Assembly (NCBI GenBank): GCA_013368315.1
Contig: JAACJM010000277.1
Coordinates: 41,668 to 105,667 of the forward strand
Source: Tetrapyrgos nigripes
Taxonomy: Eukaryota; Basidiomycota; Agaricomycetes; Agaricales; Campanellaceae
Length of the DNA stretch: 64,000 nt
Direction of reading: 5' to 3'
The translations under genes were made by a program, and so were the position numbers. The notes under the pieces were generated by a model. That model was given only the letters and a program-made list of their open reading frames with translations, was not told the DNA's origin and searched no databases. Positions 1 to 12,200 of the stretch are shown here, in pieces (the stretch's first letter is position 1; each line of letters starts with the position of its first letter).

Positions 1-492
1 ACCAGATAAAGATTCAGTAAGAAAATCTTGAGGAAATCTTGGTATTCTATATTCCCATGATACTCAGATTCATGCTGGCTGAGGTATGGACTACCTTAAC
101 TATGGCTATGACAATGAGTCTGACTGTGACAGATCACTCCTCGAATGTACTATTTAATAAGTAAACTTACTTTGCTTGGAAGGTTCAACTGACAACAAAA
201 CCTAGGTTGGGCCTAGGGATCGAGATGGTTTGGTTATTTATAAATAAAGGAAATAAGTATGATTCTGGCCAAATTTTGAGAGGTTACACCAGAGTCCAGT
301 GGCAGACAATGCATTATATAGGCAACTTGTAAAAGGATTCCTGTCAGTCTACTAACCATCAATCTACTTACCATCATGGAAGAAGAATTGAAGCAATTGG
401 ATTTACATTGGAATTTGAGGATGATTTGAGCGCAAGTATTAAGAATCCAAAAGGTCAATCTAAATACTACTGAGAGGAGGAGGAGGAGTGTT
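1..492. other. No gene seen downstream of esterase tail
   Basis: I see no coding region, RNA gene or clear repeat here. The short open frames on the minus strand lie beyond the stop codon of the carboxylesterase remnant and have no recognisable domain. Confidence 0.5.
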
Positions 493-850
493 TTACCCAG
501 GCTGGGATCCATACACATTCCTGATACATTGATTGGTTTCTGCAGTGACATTCCTCCAAAACCTCTAGCAAAGTTCAAATGAATGAGAAAACACCAGTCT
601 CATGCAGTAGATAATACACTGAGCACTCACCTACATCTGTCCAGCAATCCTTCATCTGTATTGATGACTTTAATCAGAGGCTCAAAATCCTCAGTTCTAT
701 TGAATAGCATTTCTGTTGCATTGTTGAGGTTCCAGAGAGGCCATTCAGGGACAATAGTCTCATCAAATTTGTCGTTGGGATCCAGATCATCAGATGTGGC
801 AAATGTGAGGAACGTTTGACTGAATGCTTTATTGAAGTCAGCATTTCAGA
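493..850 (-). pseudogene. C-terminal remnant of a type-B carboxylesterase/lipase
   Basis: Two minus-strand exons read as the end of a fungal type-B carboxylesterase (alpha/beta hydrolase, usually secreted, hydrolysing carboxylic esters). The larger exon, about 850-631, contains a WPLWN segment followed by TEMLFN and ends with LLDRC. After an intron with a GTGAG donor, the last exon gives RFWRNVTAETNQ and stops at 493-495. WP.W, EMLFN and a Cys-Arg-x-Phe-Trp end are typical of this family. A stop lies in frame just upstream of the larger exon, and nothing further upstream on this strand resembles the rest of the roughly 540-residue enzyme, including its GESAG nucleophile region. An unrelated repeat ORF sits there instead. 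I therefore read this as a 5'-truncated fragment. The family call rests on remembered motifs, without a search. Confidence 0.6.
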
Positions 851-934
851 ATACAGGGGGAGAAGGCCTGCTGAGGCTATAGACAATTAATGTTACTTAT
901 CAGTATTGCTAAAAGCGTCACTGGTACTCAGGCT

Positions 935-1347
935 CTACTTGCTGAAGACTCGACTTACGACGTAAAGTAATAAAAGAGAGATGTGACATTGGAATACTAA
1001 GCCATACAAGGTTGAGGCGAAGTTGTTATATAGAGAATAATTCCCAAAAGATGATGCATAAGGAGGGTTTCCATATAACATTGTGTCAGAAGCATGGTAA
1101 CAGTACATTTCTGTTTTGAAACCATAGTATGGAATTGAGTTATCCAGCATTGATCCATTCTCATAGCAACATTTACAATCATAGTAAGGCATCGCACTGC
1201 CTGACATTGAGCCATTATTGTACAGCATGGGGTGTCTGAGTCATATTCACAGTACAACATTGAGTCGTTGTAGTCATACTGAGGCATTTGGCAGCCAGAC
1301 AAACTCCAGGCCAAGAAGGAAATGATGAATGTGCGAGAAAACTTCAT
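935..1347 (-). pseudogene. Small secreted Tyr/Cys-rich repeat protein, frameshifted
   Basis: Starting at the ATG at 1347-1345, the frame opens with a hydrophobic signal-like stretch (MKFSRTFIISFLAWSLSG) followed by Tyr/Asp/Ser-rich repeats such as NDSMLYCEYDSDT. Near 1230 the repeat pattern jumps to another frame. There it continues as MLYNNGSMSGSAMPYYDCKC and related blocks (SMLDNSIPYYG, SDTMLYGNPPY) down to a stop at 935. The motif S-D/N-x-M-L-Y recurs on both sides of the jump, so the two frames were very likely one reading frame before an indel at the CC-rich run. I recognise no family. A related SMLLY-type repeat occurs on the same strand at 32.37-32.49 kb. Function unknown; a secreted structural or effector-like role is only a guess from the signal peptide and size. 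Confidence 0.45.
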
Positions 1348-1359
1348 GATGAGGGTCAA

Positions 1360-4300
1360 AGGAAGAAAGCAGTCTAAAAGACATGTGCTATGTATTCAAA
1401 CTCTTGCCCTTTTGCCTGAGGGCCAAATATGTCTCCAACCAGCAAGAGATGAAGAAGAAGAAAGAGAGAAGAGAGAGAGAAGAGAGGGGGGAAAAGGAAA
1501 GCAAGCGATGAATAAGAAGATGAGAGATCAAGAGACAGAAAATAAAGAAAAATGAAAAAGATCAAAAGAGAAAGGAAAGTGATACAAAAGGACAAGATGA
1601 AGAAAAAAGAGAACGAAGTGAGAGAAACTTTAGTAACCGGTTGCAAAGATATTGAGATAACATCATTGTTTGATCATGTTAATAAATACAGGGAGGAAAC
1701 CAGAAACAACAGCATGGGAAGAGACAGGATGAATATGCACTGCCACATGCGGAAACTGAGTGTAAAGAACTCAGCCTCATTTCATTCAGCCTTGTAATGG
1801 TTTGGTTGAGTCAAGTAGTGCCTAGTTACATGCTATGTGTTATGACAGTATTATTTCAGGGTATTTTTGTTCATTTTCTGTTTCTTTTCTTGATCATTGT
1901 TTTGTTCATCTGTTGCCCTATCTTCTGTTCATGTTTCCTTGATCATCTACACACAGCTACCATCCCCTGTTTCATCATTTGTTCATCTTTTTATGATACA
2001 TCTCTTACAGGACACTATGCACAGCTTGTTCATCTTTTGTTCATCTTTTCATGATACATCTCTTACAGGGAAAATAGGCTGTACTTTGATTGTTCTGAAC
2101 AGTTCTCTGATTCCTTTCTTCACTTTGCTCAGTTACTATCTTTTCTTCTGTTCTGTGTATATAAACTTAGAGTAGTAGCTCCCTAGTCCCCATCTTGACC
2201 TCTTTGTCTTGGGACTAGGTGAGCATCTCATTTATCTCTCATTTCCACTTAATATTAACTTCATCTTGGGACTAGTTTCTTATTGTCTCTGTCTACTGTT
2301 ACTGCGTCTACATCTACTGTTGGAGCCAAGTGTGCTCTACACCACACTATGTAACCACGAGAAAGAAATGGAGAAAAGAAAAGAAAAACAGACACCATGA
2401 TACAATAGAGTACTAGGGTTGAGGACTCGAGGTGGGTGGGTTGGGCAAAAAAATATATGACAATCTCTATCAATAGACACGAGAATGAATTAAAATGAAG
2501 GAAAGAAGATTTAGATGAGTCTTTTGCTATGGTGACAGATATCTATAGAGGTAACTCCAGTCAGTGGAAATGGAAAGCAATGATGAAATTTGACAGTAAG
2601 AAAAGGATGAGGATTGATAGGGCTACTGAGTGTAGTAGATAGAAAATCAATAATACACTCTATAAGCCTCCTTAAGTTCGAAGGGGTCTCGAATGATAAG
2701 TATTCATAAGTTGAAGATCAAACACTCTCTAGAGGGGTCTCGAAGGTAGATGGATAGAATGAAATTCAATTGAAACTCTTTAAGATATCCACAAAGGATT
2801 CTCTGTTGTCACCCGAAGATGGGGGCAGGGTTCTCTGTCTACATATCTACATCTACAGTCCTTATATACATGTTGAATGAATTAGTATGATTTGAATATA
2901 CATATTACTGCGGAAAGGTGTTGTATGGTCTGACTCCAATTTGGTAAGTGTGGCAGCAGGCTTGGAGCCTCAGGCACATCCATTTCTATTCTTCTTTCTC
3001 TCTGTCGAGTTTCCCTGAGCTTGTCTTTCAATTGTTCTTCATTCTTTGGGTGCCACATTATTCATTTCCTTGGGAACAGGTTTCCGAAAGTCTCTGAGAG
3101 TGCCATTACTCGGAATCAAGGTTCAAGCTTTCCATTGTTCACTCATGATTTAATATGACTAACCTGGAGCCACAGCTCCGTTCTTCAGCTAGTTCTGACC
3201 AAGGAGTCTTATGCGGATAGCCTCTTCAGGTCAGATGCAAGTAAGTGGTTTTATTATAATCATCGCAATTTTACAGGGGTGTACGACGTGTAGTCATATC
3301 AGGATACAAAGGAAAAAGTAAAAGCATATGAAATTTGTGGAGAAGAAGAGAAAAAAGGGGTCACAATTCAGACTGAGGTCATAGAGACTGAGCCCCAGAG
3401 ACATAGGGACACTCTGAGGGTCCTGTGGCACAGAGCAGTGAGGAGAAGAAAAGAATGGGACTACGAGAGTACGTACGCGATGATTAGACTGTTGTAAAGT
3501 CTAGTCTTTAAAAAATGATCCAGTGTTCTTGAGACTTACCTTGTAATCTTAGCTGATCAAAGAAATTTTATACCTGCGAGATATGTGTATCAGAGCCAGT
3601 TAGCAAGAAGTACTAGCTGGTTTGAGGGGGATAGAAAGACGCCCATGTAGATAATTAGGTCTACTAAAAGGAGGGGTCACTGCCATAAGAATGGCTTGAA
3701 AAAATATTTTATGTGACTGAAGTCAGACCGAAACACATAGGCGAGAGATGAGGGACAGAAATGGATAGCGAAAAGCAGGGGTTTGGGGGGTCGTGGGAGG
3801 TCGCGGGTAGGGGTCTCGCAGGTAAGGGTACGGGTATGGATTACAAAACCGGTGCTGACCCTTACAGACTCGCCGTACCCGCCATCCAAAATTTTGTACC
3901 CGTAGTTTACCTCAATATATTCACTACTTTGAGTACGTTCTGTGTAATTCTTTAGTACATAGTTCAATAATAGTATTTTGCCACCACGACAGGTCTGCCG
4001 CTGCGCCATGTGGTATTATCCAAATATGGGTAAGTGACACGGTCGCTGTTCACACACCGGAAAGCCTTGATCACTGTGGCTGAATGCTTGAACAAAGCAA
4101 AACTGATGTATCCCACCTTCAAAAAATAATATTCCATAGCGAGTAGTTGGATTTAGATAGTTACATTATATATATACTTATGAACTGACGGGTTACCCGC
4201 CAGGGGTACAAACCCGTACCCGTACCCTTCTGACGAGTAAGGGTTTTCACGGGTAGGGGTACGGGTCTGGCCAAAAATACCTGGGGGATACCCCCTGCAG

Positions 4301-5002
4301 TTCACTAGAAATGGAGCAGAATGCGTCGCAAACAAAGTTGCTTGTGAGACGCCCCTTGCCATGTCGTTGGTCTTGCCGTAGCGGTGCCGGTCCATATAGT
4401 TGCCGTCCGTGTCGTAGGAACGATCCGAATTTAGTATATATGTACTAGGTGATATTACCATGCTGAAAACAGCATTACTATATTGTTCAAGATACATAGA
4501 AAGAGATTCAAAGCCCTTACAGGATCTCTAGAAATGATGTGGTTGATAGGCAGGCATTTTTCCAGCTGTGGCTGCAACCATTTTTCGACTTTTTTTAGTT
4601 TTATATGGGACTAATTTCTTCATATCATTGGGAAGTTATTTTTACACAATCTCTACATAATAAGCTTGAGTATAAGCCTGAAAAAGAATGAATTTAACCA
4701 CAGTAATACCCTTTCCAGAAGGCAAATGTCTAGGGACAGTCACCTTGGGCGGCGTTGCATATTTCCAAAGATCTCTGTGCAAACTTAAATTTCGGATTTT
4801 TCAGTGCCATTTTTGCTCGCCCGGGTCTACTCCACATGGGACCAATTTGAGGCCGAACAGCCATATGGAGTAGCTTCGGCGCTGAGCATAAATTCGTCAT
4901 TTATGTTTGTCCAAGAGATCTTTCCAAATATGCATTGCCGCCCAAGGTGAGTGGAATTAGATGCGTCTGTCATGCTTGAGTCATGCAATCATGTGATCAT
5001 TA
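1360..5002. other. Gene-poor interval with low-complexity sequence
   Basis: No supported gene. About 1440-1640 is a purine-rich (GA) tract that makes meaningless Glu/Lys/Arg frames. A direct repeat of about 31 bp ending in ACATCTCTTACAGG occurs at 1979-2011 and 2039-2069. Stretches near 3780-3840 and 4190-4270 carry GGGTACGGGT-like runs in both orientations. The segment 1741-1797 resembles 33060-33114 (see the dispersed repeat entry). Confidence 0.4.
1741..1797 (+). repeat. Dispersed repeat copy, partner at 33060-33114
   Basis: About 54 bp here aligns with 33060-33114, sharing blocks such as CTCAGCCTCATT and a CCT(C/T)GTAA end, with roughly four in five positions equal by eye. Both copies lie a similar distance to the right of minus-strand sequence coding for SMLY-type repeats (935-1347 and 32371-32490). 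This suggests two old copies of one larger repeated unit in the same orientation. Confidence 0.4.
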
Positions 5003-5010
5003 GCCGAGAC
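5003..5010. repeat. Left 8-bp target site duplication (GCCGAGAC)
   Basis: Identical to 27711-27718 and directly adjacent to the TAGTGTTGTA terminus. Confidence 0.6.
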
Positions 5011-5099
5011 TAGTGTTGTAAGCGGTCCGGCTCGACTCCGGCTAGCCGACGAGCCGAGCCGGTTTTTGAGCCGCGGCTTGGCTCCAGCTCAGAGTCAGT

Positions 5100-6678
5100 T
5101 AGAGTTGACATTAATGAGCAGAAAATTATTGAGTGCAAGAAGCGCATAATGGTCTCTGAAGTACGAGAGGGATGGATAGAGGGAGGCCTCTTGAACTCGT
5201 ACCACCACCTGGCACCAGTTTTCCCACGCCCTAGTAACAGGACGAGGGGCAAGAGCTTGGACGTCTAGGCCATCTTGAGAATGCAGCACGGCATACCAGT
5301 GTGCGACGATCTCGAAAGCCTGTCCTTGGGAATACCAACTGCCTCAGTGTCCACCAGGATACTGGCCACAAGCCCCAGACCACGACGGTCGGTACCACCC
5401 ACCAGAATTATTAATGCCACCCATCTTCTACGAGTCACCCTAATCACAGTTCCGAAACCCTAGGCCTATCACCTCATCAACCGAGTCGATATCTACGGAC
5501 TAAAAGTCTAAAAAGAACGTCAATCAGGTATCACAACTCCTCATTCTGGCTACCCATCACTGAAGCACATCATGGCTGATATAGAACACGAACACCCCAC
5601 TCCTGGGATTTCGCTGGACAGTTGGGAAGACACAGAGAACTCGGAATCTTTCCTTTTCTCTCAGACCTCATCATGCAAACGAACTGGAGTGGTGCGTTGA
5701 CGGCTTATTTGTACCTAATATAACTATCTAACGAGGGACAAAGACTACCAGTGAACGAACAAACAGAATCTTCTCTGGTATAACCCCTGGTATCGATCCA
5801 CTCCCCCTAATGAACGACATCATCCGAGACATACTCGACTTCCCCCTACCTGTCCTACACGATGAACCCGTCACGAACTGTACTGAACTGAAGGATTGCC
5901 CACGCGTCCTTAATACAACCAACCTCTATCCTGAAAACGGAACCGTCCAGAAAGGAGCCTATGAGGAGGAGAACTACCAACCTGAAGAAGCATTTCAGAT
6001 AGAAGGACAAAGAAAGGCGCGTCGAGGAGGCCGAGGAAAGATCGGAAAGAGGGACAGGAGGCGCCATGGTTCTACCCTACACGTCTAGAATGCTCAGAAT
6101 GTACCATTACTCGGTAGTGGCTCGTAAACAATCTCTTTGTACACTTTGAACGCGTGTAACGACGCTCTGCTCACCCACTCTAATGATGTCACCTACTCAA
6201 TAGAAGAAGGCGTACAAATGCAAAATTAGGCTCTGAATAGGAAGAACTTTGACCACGTAGTAAAACCGGTAAATAACTAGACTCCGACCGCAGCTGTAGT
6301 TCACCGCTACCTCCCTTCCTATCGATATCTTCGCCGAACTCCAAGGAGAGAAACTGGGAATGAATTACCTGGGTCTGGGCAGGAGCCTCGTTACTGCTTA
6401 CAGAGAACTCCAGTACGTTCCAAAGACAAAACTCCGACCACCACCACGATAACTTCCATTCAACTCTTTGTCTCTCCTTTATAATCACCCTTCCGCGAAA
6501 CAGTTTTATGACTTGCTCGCAGTATCCGGTCTCTAAAGCCTCCCGGGGGATAGTTCCTTTGTCTCCAGAAAGATATATACCCTGGACGAGAGGGCTATGA
6601 GCCCCAGCTCACAAAGCACTCTATCACTCTCCTCACTTACTCGACAAAGAACTCCTTGCCCTACACTTCAATTCCATC
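5100..6678 (+). other. Probable LINE 5' untranslated region and hAT interior
   Basis: No gene recognised. The stretch lies between the left hAT-like end and the first LINE frame. Short frames, for example 5810-6088 with an Arg/Gly-rich end, have no family resemblance. The LINE 5' end cannot be fixed without a second copy. Confidence 0.35.
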
Positions 6679-8791
6679 ATGCCTCCCAAGAACAACAAGT
6701 CTCGTCCCTCTACCACTGGCTCTGGCAGTCAACCTGGTGCGAGAACGACTCCAATCACCATCACTATCCCGCCCACCAACGCGGCGTCTAACCAAGCGGG
6801 ACCCACTCAGAACGCGTCTGCTCCAACAGACACCCCTCAGGCTGCCCAGCAAGCTAACGCTGCCTCGGCTACTACTTCAGTCCCAGGCTCTCCAGGTCGT
6901 CCTTCTTACGCAGATATCGCTGGTTCTCGTGCCTCGTCTCCTCCTAGATCTGGGTCTCCTCCTCTTCCGAGGGCTGCTGAAGCGATGGAAGGGGTACACG
7001 CTTCTATGCATGCACCCGGGGGAGCGGATAGTGTGCTGAACACGAACACTACCGACGACGATGGTTTCACCACGGTCGGGAAGAAAAAGGGTGTGTATTC
7101 CTTGTCCATAATTTCGAAATCGTAATTTCATGTCCGGAATCTCTTTGTCTAGGGAAAGGTCGCGAACAAGCACCTCAGCCTGACCCCTCTACCACTCCTG
7201 GCCCTTCTCAAACCCAGCCTAGCAGCGACGCGGTTATGGAAGAGGCTCCAGCGACCAATCAACGTCCCCCGTCCTCTGGCACACCTCTGCCACTCCGAAT
7301 TCTTCCCAAACCACGCGATGCCCATACACGGGGATGGATGTAGACACCGACATTGGTGCTACTGGCGTGAGAGTTGACCCTGTAACAGGCCCAAGAGGTA
7401 CCAAACGGGCAAGGATGGATGACGAGCCGAGTAGGTCTAACACCGCGGCGTCCGGTTCAGGAGGCTCACAGCGACGAAATGTCCCGATGTCTGACTTTCA
7501 CTTCTCACGCAACCCCCATCCGAGTGCCACGCTGTCGGGATCTGCACCTAACACCCAACCTAGTAGTCAGGCGCAAGCAGCTGATGCCCCACCAGTTGCG
7601 TCTCAGCAGAACCCACATCCTCAGACAACGAATCATACTCAAACTCATGCTACTCCGAATCCAACTCCAGTTCCACCGCAGGGAGTGCCAGCTCCTGGCC
7701 AAGCTCCTGCACCTGCACCCACTCAGGGACCCGCGCCTGCACCTGCTCCAGTGCCTGCACCCGCTCCTGCCCTGAACCCTCCCCAGTACCACTTCAACTT
7801 CGCTCCGAACAACCTTCAGAATCCTCCAAATCCTCAGAATGGCCACAACCCTGGGGTAGTCGCCCTTCCCCCTGTTGGAGGATATCCTCCGTATGCAGGA
7901 TTACACATGGGCAACATCTTCGACGGCCACACTCAATGACAGGTTGGTGCATGGACTACTATACATGCCCAAAGTGGTGGTTTCATCGCGATACCTTTCG
8001 ACCGAACCATGGACTACATTGCCATGGTCATGATGATCGTCAACTCTTACCTCGACCTCTACCCCAACCTGATCACCCCGACGGCAGCCCCACCCGAAAT
8101 AGATCCCATGTTTAACGGCAGGGTAATCTATAGCTACTTCGTAACTGGCCCTGACCCTGCAACGATCCAAGATATCATTAACCGAGGAGTGGTAAACACC
8201 ACACATGGTTCTTTTCGGGCTCTCCCATTCCATCCGCCTATGCCAGATCCTTTCGCAATGACGTTGAGCGGTTTCACATACCTTGAAGTCCACAACTTCG
8301 AGGTATGGCAGCAGGTCATCACCCAACTGTCGCAGAACCAAAACTTCCTCAATTTCGTTATGACTCATCGTGACGCTTTCGCTATTAACACGCCTCACAA
8401 TGTGGTTCTCACAACCACGCTAAACTCGACGAGAGCGCACTATCTGGTCATGGGCCAGCAACAAGGCACCCCCCGCCTGTACTGGAACATTTACATTGAC
8501 CCGCCAACTCTCATCATCCCGTCCTACCTTGAGTGGATTACCCTTCTTCGTTCAATTCAATTCCACACGGCGCTTTATGGGACTGGGACGGCGATCGCGC
8601 GAGTATTTGACTGCCAACGTTGTGGAAGCATTGACCACCCCACAGGACACTGCCCCCTTCTGAATGTCCAGGGATGGATCACGACGGCTAACACCAACAA
8701 TAATCAAACTGCGCAACAGGCTAGAGGTGGAGCCAGAGGCGGTAGAGGTGGCCGAGGAGGCCGAGGTAGAGGTCGCGGCTGTGGCAACTAA
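6679..8791 (+). pseudogene. LINE ORF1, gag-like protein with CCHC knuckle and RGG tail
   Basis: The protein would bind the LINE RNA. It begins at the ATG at 6679 (context CATCATGCC) with a Ser/Thr/Pro/Ala-rich region containing PSYADIAGS and DDGFTTVGKKKG. An apparent 62-nt intron (7091-7152, GTGTGT to CTAG) keeps the frame open. A frame change is needed before 7334, and an in-frame TGA sits at 7937-7939. The frame then continues in phase without an ATG until 8009. Near the end, about 8612-8653, is the knuckle CQRCGSIDHPTGHC (C-x2-C-x4-H-x4-C), followed by Gly/Arg repeats of RGG type up to the stop at 8789. A Pro/Ala/Gln-rich linker covers 7540-7800. Broken by at least one indel and one stop. 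Confidence 0.7.
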
Positions 8792-9213
8792 GCCAATAGT
8801 GTAACAATAGACCCCTGAATTTAGTCTCGAACGTTTAATATATGTCTGATATGTGTCTGATACATGTACAAGTACCTACCCAAATTTAAGTGCTCTGCAC
8901 AACCCAGTGCCTGATCGAAAATCCAAGAAACTTGAGAGTAGGATCAAGAATAGTTACACCAAACTCTAGAACTTCTGAAGGGCCCAAATATACTGACCGT
9001 ACGTGGGACAGGAAAGCCTGGATGATTATTAAGTGCTCTGTTGAAAGGGTACTTCACAACAGCGTGGACACACGCTGGGCTTAGTATGTAGAAGCTCACC
9101 CCGAACGGGCCATAAGCCTATTATTATGGTGGCTAGGTAAGGGTGGGTAGTGCACCTTCACGAGGGCCTAAGTTGTCCTATCGTCGGGTTAAAGACCGTG
9201 GATTCCGGGAAGC

Positions 9214-12200
9214 GTGGGTTGGCGCCCCAGAAATCTAAAACCAACTGCGAATACCTTTGATCTTTCTCAGTCGCGACCACGAGTCGGGACACCTTGTTCG
9301 GGCCTTCCCACTCCTGGAGGGGTTAATAACTCTTCCGCCAGTTGTGACCTCAATGAAAGGAATGGGGGGAATAGCGGTATCTCTGAACGTAGGAGGGAAG
9401 TGTTGGGGAATGTAACGAATCGGCTAGGGGAGTCCGCCCAGACATATCCTCGAGCTGATCACGTATCTTCACGACCTCGAGATCAACTACCTCAGAGCTC
9501 CAACACCAGGAGAACACAAAGTCAAACTAACAACCAAGAGGAAGGAAATCCAGTTCTATTAAGAAGCCTTGAAGAACAACTAAGAGATACACTTGAACTA
9601 CAAAATGAATCAATGGACCGTATAACCCAGTTTGTTGACCAGATCGAGTCTGCAATCCGCTCGAGAAACGCGTCCCAGAACCAGTCAACACCTCCTAATC
9701 CTACACCCCCGCCGCCAAGAGATCAACCAAGACAGGCACGACGAATGGCACTGAGAACGGGAAGGAGAACAGCGACTAAAGCTGCAATTAAGGTTGCCTC
9801 ACTGAACATGAGAGGTTACGGATCTGAAAACCTAGATAATAAAGATAATAAGTGGAACTATATAAACCAGTTTGTAAGAGAACAACGGATAGGAGTCCTA
9901 TTGGTACAGGAAACACACATGGACGAGGAAAGAAGACAGGAGGTTGAGGACAAATTCTCAAAACGGCTTACAATACGCTGCTCCTCGAACCCAGAATGCC
10001 CTCGGGGAAAGGGAGGGGTTGCTATAGTCCTAAATAAAACCTTAGTCGATGCTAGAGTATTAGAGGAAAAAGAAATTATACCCGGAAGAGCCCTGTGGAT
10101 TAAAATGCACTGGCACAGGGAGAGAAACCTGAAGATCCTGGTGGTATATGCACCAAACGTAACTGCAACGGATGGTAAGGATAATGCAGAATTCTGGGAG
10201 GAACTGCATACCTACTTTGACTGACACCCGAGCAAGAAACCGGATATAATGGCCGGCGATATGAATATGGTAGAAGCAGGCCTGATAGATAGACTACCCG
10301 CCCGAGACGACCTGGAAGATGCAGTAGATGCCCTGGATGAGTTCAAAATGCTAACTCAACTGAGAGACGGATGGAGAGATATGTACCCTGACAGAAAGGC
10401 CTTTACATTCACAACAGCACGCTCTGAATCGAGAATCGACCGGATCTATACAACAGACGCAATCCTGAACGCATCCCGGGATTGGAAGATCCAACCAACT
10501 GGAATACCAGGCACTGACCATTGGATGGTCTCAGTACTGGCATCACATATGGACGCCCCGACAATGGGAAGAGGGAGATGGGCCATCCCACGACACATAC
10601 TAAAGGATAAGACCTTCATGCAATACACTCTGAAACGAGGTCATGAAGCAGACAAGGAATTGGAAGAAATTGAGCGAGTGGGGCGTACAACTGATAAAAA
10701 CACTCAGCTAACCTGGTTCAAGTATAAGACGGACGTCTTAGCTGAAGCCAGAAGGAGACAACGTATTGTAATACCTAGAACTGAAAAGCAAATTAAGGAA
10801 TTAGAGGAGAAGCTGTCTGAGGTGGATAACGACCTCACCCTTACAGAAGGGGAATGTCTGGAGCAATCGGCGACGATATCTGCCGATATCACGATTCTGG
10901 AAAGGAAATGGTTCCAAGACACAAGAAAAGAAACGGCAACTCGAAATCGTATTGAGGGAGAACAGATATCCCATTACTGGCCGAGCCTGAATAAAGAGAA
11001 CAAACCGAGAGATGTGATTTACGCGCTGAGGCGAGAAGAACAAGGTCTGGATGGTTGGTTCGAAACGACCCCAGAAGGCATGGTTAAACATGCCCGAGAT
11101 TACCATGAAAGACTTCAGAAAGAAGGACAACCAGCAAATGAGGAATACCATAGAAGGAAGGACCTGATAACGGAACAAGTACTGAGTAATCTCAATACTA
11201 AGCTAACTGAAGAGCAGAAAATGTACCTAGCTGTTAAGTGCGAAAGAGGCGATGTAGTAAGAGCTCTGTTAGATGCGAAAAACTATACGTCTCCCGGAAT
11301 TGATGGGGCGACATATGAGTTATGGAAGGCAATTTACACACGCTATTTGGAGGACGCAAAGGCACGCTGTCCTGCATTTGATATTGTAAATCTAATGACA
11401 AGAGCCTTTAATGATATTGCAAGACATGGGATAATTGAAGAGACTCACTTTTCGGATGAATGGATGTGCCCGCTTTATAAAAAGAATGATAAATGCAATA
11501 TAGCAAACTATAGGCCCATAACACTGCTCAACACGGATTACAAGATATTCACAAAAGTCCTGGCTACTAAGCTAGGCAAAGTAGCACCAGATCTTCTGCA
11601 CCACAACCAGGCGGGCTTTGTCCCCGAAAGACAGATAAGTGATCAGACAAAACTGATCAGAATGGTAATGGCCTCTGCAGAACAGACTGCCCAAAACGGA
11701 ATGATAGTCTCCCTGGACCAAGAGAAGGCGTATGATAAGGTAGATCATGAATACTTATGGAAAACATTGAAGAAATTTGAGTTCCCAACGGAATTCATCA
11801 CAACAATACAAAACCTGTACAAACCAGCTCGAACCTCAGTAATGGTGAATGGTGTAAAGAGTGATACGTACAAAGTAATTAGAGGGGTCCGGCAGGGAGA
11901 CCCCCTGTCATGCCTGATTTTCGACCTCGCCATAGAACCCCTGGCTGCAATGCTAAGGAATTCAGACCTCCAAGGATTTAAGATCCCCGGGGTGACCAAA
12001 CGATTAATAGCCAACCTGTTTGCAGATGACACCACAGTCTTTCTTGCTGCGACAGACGATTTTAGGGATCTGCAGTTGATACTGGACGAATGGTGTACTG
12101 CGTCCACAGCGAAATTCAACGTTAATAAGACCGCCATAATACCAATAGGCAATGCGAAATACAGACGTACCGTCATTGAAACGAGGCGAACAATCCCTCT

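Noticed and set aside
1322..1797. Plus-strand frames rich in Lys/Glu/Arg
   Set aside because: They come from the purine-rich tract at 1440-1640; composition alone explains the open frame.
3761..4270. Telomere-like or G-quadruplex array from GGGTACGGGT runs
   Set aside because: Runs are short, irregular and in both orientations; they do not match a fungal telomere unit.
7901..8398. 165-residue minus-strand frame opposite LINE ORF1
   Set aside because: Lies opposite the CCHC-containing ORF1 frame, which has a clear domain; a shadow.
11745..12176. 143-residue minus-strand frame opposite the reverse transcriptase
   Set aside because: Shadow of the RT frame; no motif of its own.
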